A stretch of 64,000 bases of DNA, taken from contig CAMDRT010000012.1 of assembly GCA_945906815.1 (NCBI GenBank), forward strand, positions 1 through 64,000, given 5' to 3'. Position numbers and translations under genes: made by a program. Positions within the stretch are counted from its first letter, which is position 1. Each line of letters begins with the position of its first letter. The notes beneath the pieces are model-generated. The model was not told the origin of the DNA. It saw only the letters and a program-made list of their open reading frames with translations, and did not search any database. This document shows, in pieces, positions 46,143 to 56,892 of the stretch. Source of the DNA: Bordetella parapertussis (GTDB lineage: Bacteria; Pseudomonadota; Gammaproteobacteria; Burkholderiales; SG8-41).

Positions 46143-47099
46143 ATGCGCATTACCCGCGGCATACCTGCTGCCGCCCATTCTCAGGTTGCACTCACGATAG
46201 GCAATTTCGACGGTGTCCATCTTGGGCACCGTGCGATGCTGGATGAGCTCGCGCGCGCCGCGCAGCGGCTTAACGTGCCGGCCTGTGTGATGATTTTTGA
46301 GCCACAGCCGCGCGAATTTTTTGCGCCCGACATGGCGCCGGCACGGCTCACCTCGCTGCGTGAAAAGCTGCAGTTGCTGGAAGCCTGTGGCGTTAATCAC
46401 GTGCATGTGTGCCGCTTCAATTACGCTTTTGCGCAAATCACCGCGCAGGATTTTATCGAGCGCGTGCTGGTGCGCGGACTGGGTGTGCGCTGGTTGCAGG
46501 TGGGTGATGATTTCAGGTTTGGCGCGCGCCGCGCCGGCGACTTTGTGATGCTCAAACAAGAAGCGTCGCGTCTGGGTTATGCCGTGCAGGCGCTGCCCAG
46601 CGTCATGGTGGAAGGCATCCGCGTTTCAAGCACGGCGGTGCGCGATGCGCTGGCTGCAGGTGACTGCGCGCGCGCGACACGTTTGTTGGGCCGCCCCTAC
46701 AGCATCAGCGGGCGCGTGGTGCGCGGCAATCAGCTGGGCCGCCAGCTGGGCTTTCCGACCGCCAACGTGCAGATGAAGCACAATCGCGCGCCGCTCGCGG
46801 GCATCTTTGCGGTGGCAGTGCATGGCGCCGCGCCAGGTGTGGTGTGTGGTGCGGCCAGCCTCGGTGTGCGACCCACAGTGCAGGCGCAGGGCGCAGTGGT
46901 ACTTGAGGTTTATCTATTTGATTTTAATGAAGAAATTTATGGCTCTCATGTGCAGGTGGATTTTTTGCACAAGCTGCGTGAGGAAGAAAAATATGCTGAT
47001 CTGGAAACGTTGAAACGACAGATAGCTGTGGATGTGGAAAATGCGAAAGCTTACTTCTCCACCGCAAAGACGCAAAAACGCGAAGAGAACGCAAAGTAA
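46143..47099 (+). CDS. ribF: Bifunctional riboflavin kinase / FMN adenylyltransferase
   Basis: 318-aa FAD synthetase. N-terminal nucleotidyltransferase with [12 protein letters not shown] near residue 19, C-terminal flavokinase with [11 protein letters not shown] near 200. The last 13 or so residues ([12 protein letters not shown]) are encoded by an intergenic-type repeat and are probably not functional. It is followed 5 bp later by ileS. Confidence 0.95.
   Translation: MRITRGIPAAAHSQVALTIGNFDGVHLGHRAMLDELARAAQRLNVPACVMIFEPQPREFFAPDMAPARLTSLREKLQLLEACGVNHVHVCRFNYAFAQITAQDFIERVLVRGLGVRWLQVGDDFRFGARRAGDFVMLKQEASRLGYAVQALPSVMVEGIRVSSTAVRDALAAGDCARATRLLGRPYSISGRVVRGNQLGRQLGFPTANVQMKHNRAPLAGIFAVAVHGAAPGVVCGAASLGVRPTVQAQGAVVLEVYLFDFNEEIYGSHVQVDFLHKLREEEKYADLETLKRQIAVDVENAKAYFSTAKTQKREENAK
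47056..47098 (+). repeat. ACCGCAAAGACGC-type repeat at the ribF 3' end
   Basis: CACCGCAAAGACGCAAAAAC followed by a GCGAAGAGAACGCAAAG run. It is of the same general type as the repeat at 33821-33888 and as degenerate intergenic repeats of many bacteria. It forms the last codons of ribF. Confidence 0.6.
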
Positions 47100-47104
47100 A
47101 TCGA

Positions 47105-49960
47105 ATGACGGACTATAAACACACACTGAACCTGCCCGACACCCCGTTCCCCATGCGTGGCGATCTGGCGAAGCGTGAACCACTGATGCTCGAAAGCTGG
47201 CAGGCGCGCAAGTTCTACCAGCGCATACGCGCCGCCAGCAAAGGGCGGCCGCGGTTTGTGCTGCATGACGGCCCGCCGTATGCCAACGGCGACATACACC
47301 TGGGCCATGCGATCAACAAAATCCTCAAGGACATGATCGTCAAGTCGAAGTCGCTGTCCGGCTTTGACGCGCCCTATGTGCCGGGGTGGGATTGTCACGG
47401 CATGCCGATTGAGGTGCAGATCGAAAAAAAACACGGCAAGCATTTGCCGACCGCCGAAACGCAGCAGCTGTGCCGCGCGTATGCGAGCGAGCAGATCGAA
47501 AGCCAGAAGCAGGATTTCAAGCGCCTCGGCGTGCTGGGCGATTGGGACCATCCGTATTTGACCATGGCCTACGCCAACGAGGCGAATGAGATACGCACGC
47601 TGGGCAAGCTGCTGGAAAAGGGCTACGTTTATCGCGGACTGAAGCCGGTGAACTGGTGCTTTGATTGCGGCTCTGCGCTGGCCGAGGCCGAAGTGGAATA
47701 CGAAGATCGCAAGGATACGGCAGTCGACGTGGGGTTTGCGTTTGCCGAGCCGGAAAAACTGGCGCGCGCGTTCGGCTTGCCGGCGCTGCCGGACAAACCC
47801 GGTTACGCGGTGATCTGGACCACAACACCGTGGACGCTGCCGGCCAATCAGGCGCTGAATGCGCATCCGGAGTTTGATTACAACCTGGTCGATACCGCGC
47901 GTGGGCTGTTGATACTGGCGGCGCAACTGCAGGCGGCATGCCTCGAACGCTACCAACTCACGGGCACGACTATAGCCTCCTGCAAGGGCGCGGCGCTGGA
48001 TCTGATTCATTTCAAACATCCGTTTTATGAGCGTTTGGCACCAGTGTATCTGGGCGATTACGTCACGCTGGATGCCGGCACCGGCGTCGTGCATTCCGCG
48101 CCGGCTTACGGCGTCGAGGACTTTCAATCGTGCCGGCGCCACGGCCTGAAGGACGATGACGTGCTCACGCCGGTGATGGGCGATGGCAAATACGTCTCCA
48201 CGCTGCCGCTGTTCGGCGGCGAGATGATCTGGAAAGCCAATCCCAAGATCGTTGCACACCTTGAGGAAAAAGGCGTGCTGTTCCACCAGGCGCAACATGT
48301 GCACAGCTATATGCATTGCTGGCGGCACAAGACGCCGGTGATATTGCGCGCCACGGTGCAGTGGTTCGCGGCCATGGATGAGGCGCCCGGATTCAATGGC
48401 GTCAAACCCGCCGAGACGCTGCGCACTACTGCGTTGCGTGGCGTGCAAGCGACAAAATTTTACCCCGCGTGGGGGCAAGCGCGACTGCACGGCATGATTG
48501 CGGGCCGCCCCGATTGGACGTTGTCGCGCCAGCGGCAGTGGGGCGTGCCCATGCCGTTTTTCATCCACAAGGAAAGCGGCGCGCTGCATCCGCGTACCTT
48601 GGCGTTGCTGGAACAAGTCGCGCAACGTGTCGAACAAAACGGCATCGAGGCGTGGCAGGCGGTGCAGCCCGAAGAACTGCTCGGCGCCGACGCCGCGCAC
48701 TACGAGAAAATCAAAGATACGCTGGATGTGTGGTTTGACTCCGGCGCCACGCATTTCACTGTGCTGCGCAACTCGCACCAGGAAGCGTTGCAGTATCCGG
48801 CGGATATGTATCTTGAAGGCTCGGATCAGCATCGCGGCTGGTTTCATTCGTCGCTGCTGGTGTCGTGCATGACCGACGGTCAGCCGCCGTATCGCAGTTT
48901 GCTGACGCACGGTTTTTTCGTCGACGGGCAAGGTCGCAAAATGAGCAAGTCCCAGGGCAATGTGGTGGCGCCCCAACAGATCACCAGCGAGCTGGGCGCG
49001 GACATTCTGCGGCTGTGGGTGGCGGCAACCGACTATTCCAGCGAGTTGTCTATCTCCAAGGAAATTTTGAAGCGCGTGGTGGAGTCGTACCGGCGCATAC
49101 GCAACACGCTGCGTTTCCTGCTCGCCAATCTGGCTGATTTTGACATCACACGCGATGCGCTGCCGATCGAGCAGTGGCTGGAAATCGACCGCTACGCGTG
49201 GGTGATGACGTTTGATTTGCAGGCTGCTTTGACACCTTCGGAAGCGGGCGTGCGCGAGCCGCAGGCGCCCGGCCACTACGGCAATTACGAGTTTCATCTG
49301 GTCGCACAACGGCTGCAGTCGTTTTGCTCGGAAGACCTCGGCGGTTTTTATCTGGATATACTGAAGGATCGCCTCTACACCGCGCCCGCCGGTGGACGCG
49401 CGCGGCGCTCGGCGCAAAACGCGCTGTATCACATCACGCAAGCGTTGACGCGTTTGATGGCGCCGATACTGTCGTTTACCGCCGAGGAAGTGTGGGCGAC
49501 GATCCAGAAAAGCGAGGCCAGTGTATTTGAGCAGACCTGGTATGCGCTGGCTTTACCCAGCGATGCGGATACCCTGCGCAGCCGCTGGCGCGCGCTGCGG
49601 GCGTTGCGTTCGGAGGTGCAAAAAGAACTGGAGACTTTGCGCGCAGCCGGCAAAATCGGCTCCTCGCTGGCGGGCGAGGCTGACCTATATGCCGCAGGCG
49701 AGCCGCATGCCTTGCTGGCGTCGCTGCACGATGACCTGCGCTTTGTGATGATTACCTCGCGCGCGACGCTACACGCGGGGAGCGACGGCGCTGCATCCGG
49801 CGCGCTGCCGGGTGTGGGCATCCGTGTCAGCGCCAGCACCCACAGCAAATGCGAACGTTGCTGGCACTACCGCGCCGAAGTGGCTGCGCATGCTGAACAT
49901 CTGTGCGCACGTTGCGTATCCAACCTGTATGGTGCGGGCGAGGCGCGCACACATGCGTAA
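47105..49960 (+). CDS. ileS: Isoleucyl-tRNA synthetase
   Basis: 951-aa class I synthetase. HIGH-type motif [12 protein letters not shown] near residue 58, KMSKS motif [10 protein letters not shown] near 615, editing domain with T-T-P-W-T-L-P near 240, and C-terminal zinc cysteines in C-E-R-C-W-H-Y and L-C-A-R-C. Length typical of the bacterial type. The stop overlaps the lspA start by 8 bp. Confidence 0.97.
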   Translation: MTDYKHTLNLPDTPFPMRGDLAKREPLMLESWQARKFYQRIRAASKGRPRFVLHDGPPYANGDIHLGHAINKILKDMIVKSKSLSGFDAPYVPGWDCHGMPIEVQIEKKHGKHLPTAETQQLCRAYASEQIESQKQDFKRLGVLGDWDHPYLTMAYANEANEIRTLGKLLEKGYVYRGLKPVNWCFDCGSALAEAEVEYEDRKDTAVDVGFAFAEPEKLARAFGLPALPDKPGYAVIWTTTPWTLPANQALNAHPEFDYNLVDTARGLLILAAQLQAACLERYQLTGTTIASCKGAALDLIHFKHPFYERLAPVYLGDYVTLDAGTGVVHSAPAYGVEDFQSCRRHGLKDDDVLTPVMGDGKYVSTLPLFGGEMIWKANPKIVAHLEEKGVLFHQAQHVHSYMHCWRHKTPVILRATVQWFAAMDEAPGFNGVKPAETLRTTALRGVQATKFYPAWGQARLHGMIAGRPDWTLSRQRQWGVPMPFFIHKESGALHPRTLALLEQVAQRVEQNGIEAWQAVQPEELLGADAAHYEKIKDTLDVWFDSGATHFTVLRNSHQEALQYPADMYLEGSDQHRGWFHSSLLVSCMTDGQPPYRSLLTHGFFVDGQGRKMSKSQGNVVAPQQITSELGADILRLWVAATDYSSELSISKEILKRVVESYRRIRNTLRFLLANLADFDITRDALPIEQWLEIDRYAWVMTFDLQAALTPSEAGVREPQAPGHYGNYEFHLVAQRLQSFCSEDLGGFYLDILKDRLYTAPAGGRARRSAQNALYHITQALTRLMAPILSFTAEEVWATIQKSEASVFEQTWYALALPSDADTLRSRWRALRALRSEVQKELETLRAAGKIGSSLAGEADLYAAGEPHALLASLHDDLRFVMITSRATLHAGSDGAASGALPGVGIRVSASTHSKCERCWHYRAEVAAHAEHLCARCVSNLYGAGEARTHA

Positions 49961-50420
49961 ATGGATCATGCTTGCCGCGGTGATTGTGGTGCTTGACCAA
50001 ATCACCAAATATGTCATCGTGCAAAAATTTGTGTTGCACGAAACCCTGCTGGTGACGCCGTTTTTCAACCTGGTGCGCGTGCATAACACGGGGGCGGCAT
50101 TCAGCATGCTGGCCGAGGCGGGCGGCTGGCAGCGCGTGTTTTTTATTGCGGTGGCGGTGGTGGCCTCGGTGTGGGTGGTGTGGCTGCTGCATAAATATCC
50201 GCAGCAAAAATGGTTTTGCCTTGCGCTGGCCATGATACTGGGCGGCGCCATCGGTAATCTGATCGATCGCGTGTGGCTGGGCGCGGTGGTGGATTTTGTA
50301 CAGGTGCATTACGGTGGTTGGTATTTCCCGGCGTTTAACGTGGCGGATTCCGCGATCACCTGTGGTGCGGGGCTGCTGATCTGGGATGGGTTAAGGCCGC
50401 AACCGGTGCGGCATTCGTAG
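49953..50420 (+). CDS. lspA: Lipoprotein signal peptidase
   Basis: 155-aa membrane aspartic peptidase with four helices. Catalytic Asp residues in [11 protein letters not shown] and [16 protein letters not shown] near residue 15. It cleaves prolipoproteins after diacylglyceryl transfer. The start ATG overlaps the ileS end. Confidence 0.97.
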   Translation: MRKWIMLAAVIVVLDQITKYVIVQKFVLHETLLVTPFFNLVRVHNTGAAFSMLAEAGGWQRVFFIAVAVVASVWVVWLLHKYPQQKWFCLALAMILGGAIGNLIDRVWLGAVVDFVQVHYGGWYFPAFNVADSAITCGAGLLIWDGLRPQPVRHS

Positions 50421-50519
50421 GGCGCAAGTATTCCGCCTGTCGATGGTTTGCAAGTCTTTGTTTTTTAAAATTATTTTCATAAGGCTGCGGTTGCTGATCT
50501 CGCCGCATATCATCACCCC

Positions 50520-51443
50520 ATGCATGTAATCCTCGCCAATCCCCGTGGTTTTTGCGCCGGTGTAGACCGTGCCATCGAAATCGTCGAGCGCGCGATAGCG
50601 CTGCACGGCGCGCCGATTTATGTGCGGCACGAAGTCGTGCACAACAAATTTGTGGTCGATGACCTGCGCAAAAAAGGCGCGGTGTTCATCGAGGAGCTGG
50701 ACCAAGCGCCGGCGGGTGCGACGCTGATTTTCAGCGCGCACGGTGTGTCGCAAGCGGTGCGTCGCGACGCCGAAGCGCGCGGCCTGCGCGTGTTCGATGC
50801 CACCTGTCCGCTGGTCACCAAGGTGCATGTGGAAGTCGCCAAGATGCGTGGGCAGGGCCGCGAAATTGTCATGATCGGCCACAAAGGGCATCCCGAAGTG
50901 CAGGGCACCATGGGGCAAAGCAACGACGGCATGTATCTGGTCGAAGGCCCTGACGATGTGGCAAAACTCCAGGTAAAGGACGAAACCCATCTCGCATTTG
51001 TGACGCAAACCACGCTGTCGGTGGATGACGCGCAAGTCACCATCGATGCGCTGGAAGCGCGCTTTCCCGCCATCGTCGGCCCCAAACGAGACGACATCTG
51101 TTACGCCACGCAAAACCGGCAGGATGCGGTGAAGACCCTTGCCAAACAATGTGACGTGGTCATTGTGGTGGGCTCGCCCAACAGCTCGAACTCCAACCGT
51201 CTGCGCGAAGTGGCGCAAAACCAGGGCGTGGATGCTTACATGGTGGATAACGCCGGCGAACTCAAAACCGAATGGCTGGCGGGGAAAACCCGCATCGGCG
51301 TTACCGCAGGTGCGTCGGCACCGGAGATACTGGTGCAGGATGTGATCGATCGGCTGAAAGCGCTGGGCGCAGACCGCGTGAGCCATGTCGAGGGGATTGC
51401 CGAGCGCGTGACGTTTCCGCTACCCAAGGCGCTGTCACGATAG
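50520..51443 (+). CDS. ispH: 4-hydroxy-3-methylbut-2-enyl diphosphate reductase
   Basis: 307-aa Fe-S enzyme of the last MEP step. Cluster cysteines in P-R-G-F-C-A-G-V near residue 12, D-A-T-C-P-L-V-T near 96 and D-D-I-C-Y-A-T-Q near 191; catalytic E in the T-x-T-x-S-V region. Together with dxs and ispA at 25.7-28.5 kb it represents isoprenoid synthesis in this window. It is followed by a tandem-repeat hairpin array. Confidence 0.97.
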   Translation: MHVILANPRGFCAGVDRAIEIVERAIALHGAPIYVRHEVVHNKFVVDDLRKKGAVFIEELDQAPAGATLIFSAHGVSQAVRRDAEARGLRVFDATCPLVTKVHVEVAKMRGQGREIVMIGHKGHPEVQGTMGQSNDGMYLVEGPDDVAKLQVKDETHLAFVTQTTLSVDDAQVTIDALEARFPAIVGPKRDDICYATQNRQDAVKTLAKQCDVVIVVGSPNSSNSNRLREVAQNQGVDAYMVDNAGELKTEWLAGKTRIGVTAGASAPEILVQDVIDRLKALGADRVSHVEGIAERVTFPLPKALSR

Positions 51444-51459
51444 CGCCCATCTGCCGCAT

Positions 51460-51575
51460 AACAAAACGGGTGAGAGCCTTAGCCCTCACCCGCTGCCTCA
51501 CAACATAACGGGCGTGAGCCTTAGCCCTCACCCGCTGCCTCACAACATAACGGGCGTGAGCCTCAGCCCTCACTC
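51460..51575. repeat. 42-bp tandem repeat, 2.8 copies, with hairpins
   Basis: Units begin at 51460, 51502 and 51544; the first two are 42 bp. Each unit holds an inverted repeat of the type GTGAG-(spacer)-CTCAC; copy 1 has GGGTGAG/CTCACCC, and copy 3 extends to CATAACG/CGTTATG. It lies between the converging ispH and pilY1 genes and may work as a two-way terminator. Confidence 0.9.
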
Positions 51576-51605
51576 GTTATGGCAGCCGCGAAACCGTTGC
51601 TAGGA

Positions 51606-54600
51606 TTATTGCACCAGCTCTCGCCAACTCATGCGTTTTCCGGCAGGTGCGCCAGAGGGTACCGGCACCTTCTTCATGATATTGGATCCATCACTCAAGG
51701 TTAAGATGATGGAGACGCTGCCGTCTGGGAGTCGTACTATGCGTGACCCCACCACCGCCAGCAGTGCGGATTTATAACTGAGTTTGCCGTCCGCTGCTGC
51801 AGCCAGGCCCGTTTGCGCATTGAAAAAATTGACCCAGCCATAGCCGCCGGGCGAACAGGGGGTGGGCGTCGGTACGTTGCTGGTAACCGTCAACGTACCC
51901 AGTTGCAAGTCCAGGTCTTTGGCCACACGTTCACCCGTATCCGGCAGGTCCGCATACCACCCGGCCGTCGAAGTGCAGGCGCTGGTGCAAGCGGAGGTGC
52001 GATCTTCGGTGCCCACGTTGGTAAGCGTCAATTGCCTCGCCGCCCGCAAATCAGCGATTGGGGTAGCGGATAATTGCTCCGCTATAGCGTAGACCGATTG
52101 CCGCTGCGTGTTGCCGAGGTCGGTGGTTCCCAACAGGCGGCCGGTGGCCACAAACACGTACGGCACGCCGGGACTGCCGACATTGGCCAGCCGCGGTCTT
52201 ATGGTGATCGGCTGGCGCGCACCCAAGCTGTCCTTGGCAACGCCAAGCAAGGTCGCGCTTTGCGGGCCATTGACGCTAAAACGCCAAATGTTTCCCTGTA
52301 AATCGACGCCATAGACGCGCTGTGTGGTGTTGTCGGTAGTTCCGCTGTAGACAAAGTTGTTGATCTGATTCAAGCCACTGGGCGTAACGGAATCGCCAAA
52401 ACCGGTGCTGATCTTGTAAATGATGGCGCCGGTAAAAGGGTTGAGCACGTAGAGATAGCCCACGCCGTCGCCTGCTTGTGCCGGGGCGTTCACATTGTTG
52501 TAGCCCGAAGTAACGAACACCGCCCAGCGCCCATCCGCGAGCTTGCTGATGGTGGGTGTGCCGTAGGTAAACCCCAGATGGCAATCTGAGGTCTGGCCGG
52601 GCCCGGCGCAGATGCTGGAATTATGCTTGAACTCCCATAACCCTTTGGGATTCGCCGGGTCGGTGATGTCCAGCGCGTAATAGCCTTTACCACCGCGATT
52701 CAATCCGCCCACCAGCAGGGTTCTCCAGCCGCCCGTTATAGGCGTGGGGTCGAATACATCGCCGCTGGCTGGCGTGCCATCGACATAGTATTGATGGGCG
52801 GTTGCGTAGGCGTTGTCCGCGAGTTTATACAGATTGGGCAGCACCATGCTGGGAACAAAGGCCCACAGTTCGTGGCCGCCCAACGGGTCCGGCGGTCCGC
52901 CTGCCGTCAGCGGTGTGCCCGCACGAAATGCGTGCAGCATGCCGTCGTTCGCCCCTACGTAAAGCATGGTAGTGCGGCTTGCTTGCGCGCTCTTGTATGC
53001 GCTGTATCCGCTGTCGATATAATTTAAAGCAGGCGCTTTGACATATAAAGGGTTCGAATTAGCAATATCGCCCAGCACATGCTCGCGCTTGCGATACAGC
53101 AGGGTGGTATTGGTTGCAAAGTTCTCGTGGCCACGCTGGCCGCGCAGGAAGTTCACCATTTTGGCGCCGGCAGCCTCTGTAACCTGATTCTCTGTCGCGC
53201 TGCTGCCATCGCTCATCGATGCGCGCTGGCTCAACAAAGCGACCTTGGTCGCGTCAAAGAATGCCTGCTCGGTCGCGTTCAAGCCGGTAGACGCAGCGCC
53301 GGTCGGAAGCCCGGCCGCATCGCAGGCGTAGGTGTTCAAGGTGAAATGGGTCAGGTTGTTGGTAGCGCCGCTGCGAAACAGTTTGATCGTGCGGTTGTCG
53401 CAGAGTGCTTTGGTCCTGGCGTTCAACAGGTCTCGCGCAGACCAGAGTTGCGGGCCGAGGCCGGCGGTGGCATCAATGGTGGTGGCCACCACATCGCCGC
53501 TCCATTCCTTGGAAGTGAATTTCGCCGCGTAGGCAAAATTATCGCCCGCGACGGGCTCTTGGGTGCTGGATTCCACTGAAGAGCCTGCTGAAGGATCGGC
53601 GGTAACACTGGCCAGCGCCGACTGCAGGCCGGCCACCACGGCATTGGGTTCGGCTGCGCTGAAAAATTGCCCGCGTCCGTTGACCGCGGCATGCCACAAG
53701 TCATCCAGTGCTGTGGGTGAGTCTGCAACCGCCAGCGGCCAGTTTTTAGTGCCTGCTCGCAGCTCGGCAAAGTCGCCCGTGCTGCTGGTTTTTTTGTAAT
53801 TGGGGTCATAGGTGAGGGTGCCGGAGAGTCCCAGGCCCATGGTGAAGGTGGTCATGTGCTGCCAGGTTGCGCTATCTCCTTCCGCGGCGACATAGCCCGA
53901 CGCCACAGTACTGGGGGGCACGGTGCCGCTACCAACATCGGTGCCCAGCGCGCCGATAGAGCCATTGGGGCGCAAATCGGTGATGTAATAGTATTGCGCC
54001 ACATCCGCCAGTGATCCGGAGCTGTTGTTCGCGTCATATATAGGGCGCGGCGCGGTGTTGATGCCAGAAGTGGTGGCGTTCAGTACCCCATCGTTATTAC
54101 CGATTGCCGTGCCGTCCAGTCGCACACCCGCGTTGCCGTTCCAGTAACCGTCGGTGGTGAGCAGGGTGTAGTTGCGCTGGCAGGAATACTGTACGGGGTC
54201 TCCGCTCATGCCATTGTTGATGCCGTCCTGCTTGCCCGCAAAATGCCGGCCCGCACGTGACAGCGCCTCGCGCAAGGGGGTGGAGCTGCGCGGCGTCTGG
54301 CCATATAGCTTGCTATACCAATTGCTTTTGTGGGTGGCGGTAAAGTCGTTGATGGCCAGGTATTCTGCTGAACTGACCGGGCTGCCGGGGTTAATGGTGA
54401 TAAAGCCGACGCGGTAGGCGTCGGTTAAGGTGATGAATGCGCGGCCGGTGGCAGAGCGCATCATCAGCATGCGCGTGCGGTAGTAGCTGTACCAGTTGGC
54501 GAAATTGACGCGTTCGTCGGTTGCGCCCGGTCCCGAGGTGGCGCTAACCTGTACTTTGGCGTGGCCGCCGGTGCTGTGCGGGAACGCGCTGCTCGAATCC

Positions 54601-55121
54601 GAATTGCACGATCCCCCCTTCCCGGTCGACGCGTAGTAATAAGCCGGTTGCGCGGTATCCGAAGAACCCGTATTACTCGAGGTGCTGTCGTAAGCAATGA
54701 AGTTGGTAGACAGATCTCGTGTTGGGGAGGTACTGACGAAGCCGTCGTACTTGGCCGCGGTAAAACTGGCGTTGGGAAAATTACTGCCATCCGGGTTCTT
54801 GGGCGGGGGATAGACTGTCAACGGGTTGTAGTACATGGAGTTACACGGCTGGTTCTTGTAGCCCACCTTATTGATAATTCCACTCGCGCTGTCGGGCATG
54901 TGGCCCCAGGCCATGGAGCCGGAATCGTCGAGGGTGAACAGAATGTTGGGTTTCACCACCACGCTGCCCACCGTGCTCAGCGGCACATCCGCGAGATCGG
55001 TGAAGGCGGCAAAGGACGGTGCCTGGGCTGTTATCACCAATAGCGTTGCCGCTGCGACAGTTGCCAAACTGCGCTTAACGGGGGAGAGGCCAAGCTTGCG
55101 AGCGGATAAAGAGGCTTTCAT
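51606..55121 (-). CDS. pilY1: Type IV pilus tip adhesin/assembly protein PilY1
   Basis: 1171-aa secreted protein. Signal peptide (1-38). A von Willebrand A-like region is marked by the MIDAS motif L-D-D-S-G-S-M at residues 64-70. The C-terminal half (about 640-1050) is a PilC-type beta-propeller with repeated G-G-K-G-Y-Y-A-L-D-I-T-D and G-V-G-Y-L-Y-V-L-N-P-F-T-G blades. PilY1 promotes pilus extension, surface attachment and mechanosensing in related bacteria. It is the last gene of the minor-pilin operon, 81 bp after pilX. Confidence 0.93.
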   Translation of the reverse strand: MKASLSARKLGLSPVKRSLATVAAATLLVITAQAPSFAAFTDLADVPLSTVGSVVVKPNILFTLDDSGSMAWGHMPDSASGIINKVGYKNQPCNSMYYNPLTVYPPPKNPDGSNFPNASFTAAKYDGFVSTSPTRDLSTNFIAYDSTSSNTGSSDTAQPAYYYASTGKGGSCNSDSSSAFPHSTGGHAKVQVSATSGPGATDERVNFANWYSYYRTRMLMMRSATGRAFITLTDAYRVGFITINPGSPVSSAEYLAINDFTATHKSNWYSKLYGQTPRSSTPLREALSRAGRHFAGKQDGINNGMSGDPVQYSCQRNYTLLTTDGYWNGNAGVRLDGTAIGNNDGVLNATTSGINTAPRPIYDANNSSGSLADVAQYYYITDLRPNGSIGALGTDVGSGTVPPSTVASGYVAAEGDSATWQHMTTFTMGLGLSGTLTYDPNYKKTSSTGDFAELRAGTKNWPLAVADSPTALDDLWHAAVNGRGQFFSAAEPNAVVAGLQSALASVTADPSAGSSVESSTQEPVAGDNFAYAAKFTSKEWSGDVVATTIDATAGLGPQLWSARDLLNARTKALCDNRTIKLFRSGATNNLTHFTLNTYACDAAGLPTGAASTGLNATEQAFFDATKVALLSQRASMSDGSSATENQVTEAAGAKMVNFLRGQRGHENFATNTTLLYRKREHVLGDIANSNPLYVKAPALNYIDSGYSAYKSAQASRTTMLYVGANDGMLHAFRAGTPLTAGGPPDPLGGHELWAFVPSMVLPNLYKLADNAYATAHQYYVDGTPASGDVFDPTPITGGWRTLLVGGLNRGGKGYYALDITDPANPKGLWEFKHNSSICAGPGQTSDCHLGFTYGTPTISKLADGRWAVFVTSGYNNVNAPAQAGDGVGYLYVLNPFTGAIIYKISTGFGDSVTPSGLNQINNFVYSGTTDNTTQRVYGVDLQGNIWRFSVNGPQSATLLGVAKDSLGARQPITIRPRLANVGSPGVPYVFVATGRLLGTTDLGNTQRQSVYAIAEQLSATPIADLRAARQLTLTNVGTEDRTSACTSACTSTAGWYADLPDTGERVAKDLDLQLGTLTVTSNVPTPTPCSPGGYGWVNFFNAQTGLAAAADGKLSYKSALLAVVGSRIVRLPDGSVSIILTLSDGSNIMKKVPVPSGAPAGKRMSWRELVQ

Positions 55122-55202
55122 ATTGATCCTTGGTCCCTAACAGGGGCGGGTTGGCGGTGGATAAATATCAGGCGTTTCGTAATCAGCGCACACGGCGCAT
55201 GG

Positions 55203-55775
55203 TCAATACATGGTGGATTGGACGTAGCTGACGGTGTTACGCGGGCCGGTGACGCGCACGGTGACGCGGTAATACGGCTGTAATGTGCCTTGCAGACCCT
55301 GCTGTATTTCGGTGTTTATGGTGCCGCCCGAGCTGAGGATAGAGACGCACTGCTGCGGCGGGGGTGAGTTGTAGGCTCCGGTGCTGCCGCACATGCGGTG
55401 TATGACATAGCTGATGGAATTGCCCGCGGCGTCGGCGGCCCCGATGCTGGTGCCTCTGCGGGTCCAATCGAACGTCGTCGCATTGAAGGTGGCATCCCAG
55501 GTGGCGTAATAGCCACTGGTTTGATCGGCGATCATCAAGCCTGCGTTGGCGGCATTGGTCAGCCAGGTGCGCGCGGCCTCGATACCTTTGTCGGCAGATA
55601 AGGTGGCGCCTTGCTGGAATGCCATATTGCCGGCGATGAGCAGGCCGGTGCTGACCGATCGCCAGGCCGCGATGCCAGCGAGCGACATCGCGACCAGCAC
55701 GATCAACGATATAAACAGCACGACGCCACGCTGCTGTGTGCGCTGACGCGGCATAGGGGTGGATGGGCGGTTCAT
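55203..55775 (-). CDS. pilX: Type IV pilus minor pilin PilX
   Basis: 190-aa pilin-like protein. N-terminal helix R-G-V-V-L-F-I-S-L-I-V-L-V-A-M-S-L-A-G after a basic leader. No Glu5 in the usual place, as in PilX/GspK-like subunits. The start ATG at 55775 overlaps the pilW stop (ATGA), giving translational coupling. A Cys pair in the C-terminal domain (R-M-C-G-S and Q-Q-C-V-S) may form a disulfide. Confidence 0.88.
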   Translation of the reverse strand: MNRPSTPMPRQRTQQRGVVLFISLIVLVAMSLAGIAAWRSVSTGLLIAGNMAFQQGATLSADKGIEAARTWLTNAANAGLMIADQTSGYYATWDATFNATTFDWTRRGTSIGAADAAGNSISYVIHRMCGSTGAYNSPPPQQCVSILSSGGTINTEIQQGLQGTLQPYYRVTVRVTGPRNTVSYVQSTMY

Positions 55776-56884
55776 GGCGAGGTTCCCCAAATGACGTTGC
55801 GCAAAGGTATTACGGCTTCATGCACCCGGTAACGATAATTACGCCAGTTGTTGGGGCCCGCGGGATTGGTATCGGCGCTACCGTCAACATTGCGCATGAC
55901 AAAGCTGCTGCTGGCAGCACCGGTGGGCATGGTATTGCCTATCCAGATTGGTGAAATGGGGGTGACTGCGGTTTTTTCGTATTCGCCGCTGCGTGACAAT
56001 AGCGCAACGCGTATTGCCCGCACCTTGGGCCACACCGCGGGAGCGGGATCTGTGGTCACCCATTGGATATTGGGGGGCGCGGGCGCCACGCTGATGTCGA
56101 CGCCGTATTCCGCCTGAACATCAATGATGCTATCGGAAACCGATATTGCAGCGGTGTTCGCGATGTCCTCGCGCACGGTAAGACTGCTGCCGCTCAGTGA
56201 CCATAGGTTGCGACGGGGCATGGCGCCGACGCTGGGCCCCAGGTTGTAGAGCCTGCCGTTGGTGAAGGCAGGCGGCGCCGCAGAATTATATTTTGCGGTT
56301 ACGGCAACACCAGCAGCATTAACGTAGCCAGCCCCCGGCGTATGGGTGATGATGATGGTGTCCGTACCATTGTCGGTAATTTCCAGCAGCGCGCAGCGCG
56401 TGACGCCGGCTACCAGGCCCGCGGCGATGAGCAGGTCTCCCGGCCGCAGTCCGGCGCGGGATGATTGCGTGGCTTTGGTGGTGGCATTGGAGGCGGTGAA
56501 AGACTGGAGGTTCACAAACAGCGGGGAGTTGCCCCAGAGCACGTTGAGTGCATCCGGGGCGCCGGCGGCGCCTTGCACGATTTGCACCGGCAGCAACGGA
56601 AAGTTAAAAGCGCCGCGCGCGGTTGCGCTCGCCTCCACGGTGCAACCGAGCTCAGGCGCGGCGCTAAAGCCGAACCCCGCCAGTCGCAGATCACGTTCCA
56701 GGGTGTAGAGGGCGAGCGCCCCGCTGACCTGGGATTCGCTGCCGGCACCGGTCGTGCGCCTGCGTGACTCCGTCAACGCCAGTGTCTGGAAGATAATGAC
56801 GATACCGATGAGTCCGATAGCGGCACCGACCAGGATTTCAACCAGGCTGAATCCGCGCTGCCGGTTATGCAAATGTAGTGGCAT
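55772..56884 (-). CDS. pilW: Type IV pilus minor pilin PilW
   Basis: 370-aa pilin-like subunit. Prepilin site Q-R-G|F-S-L-V-E-I-L-V-G with Glu at +5, followed by a hydrophobic helix. The long globular domain is rich in beta strands. PilW is part of the minor-pilin complex that primes pilus assembly. It lies 8 bp after pilV. Confidence 0.9.
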   Translation of the reverse strand: MPLHLHNRQRGFSLVEILVGAAIGLIGIVIIFQTLALTESRRRTTGAGSESQVSGALALYTLERDLRLAGFGFSAAPELGCTVEASATARGAFNFPLLPVQIVQGAAGAPDALNVLWGNSPLFVNLQSFTASNATTKATQSSRAGLRPGDLLIAAGLVAGVTRCALLEITDNGTDTIIITHTPGAGYVNAAGVAVTAKYNSAAPPAFTNGRLYNLGPSVGAMPRRNLWSLSGSSLTVREDIANTAAISVSDSIIDVQAEYGVDISVAPAPPNIQWVTTDPAPAVWPKVRAIRVALLSRSGEYEKTAVTPISPIWIGNTMPTGAASSSFVMRNVDGSADTNPAGPNNWRNYRYRVHEAVIPLRNVIWGTSP

Positions 56885-56892
56885 ATGCAGGA

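Noticed and set aside
47051..49441. 796-codon open frame on the minus strand
   Set aside because: Antisense to ileS, with low-complexity basic translation and no recognisable domain.
51460..51575. CRISPR array
   Set aside because: Units are directly adjacent with no variable spacers and there are no cas genes nearby.
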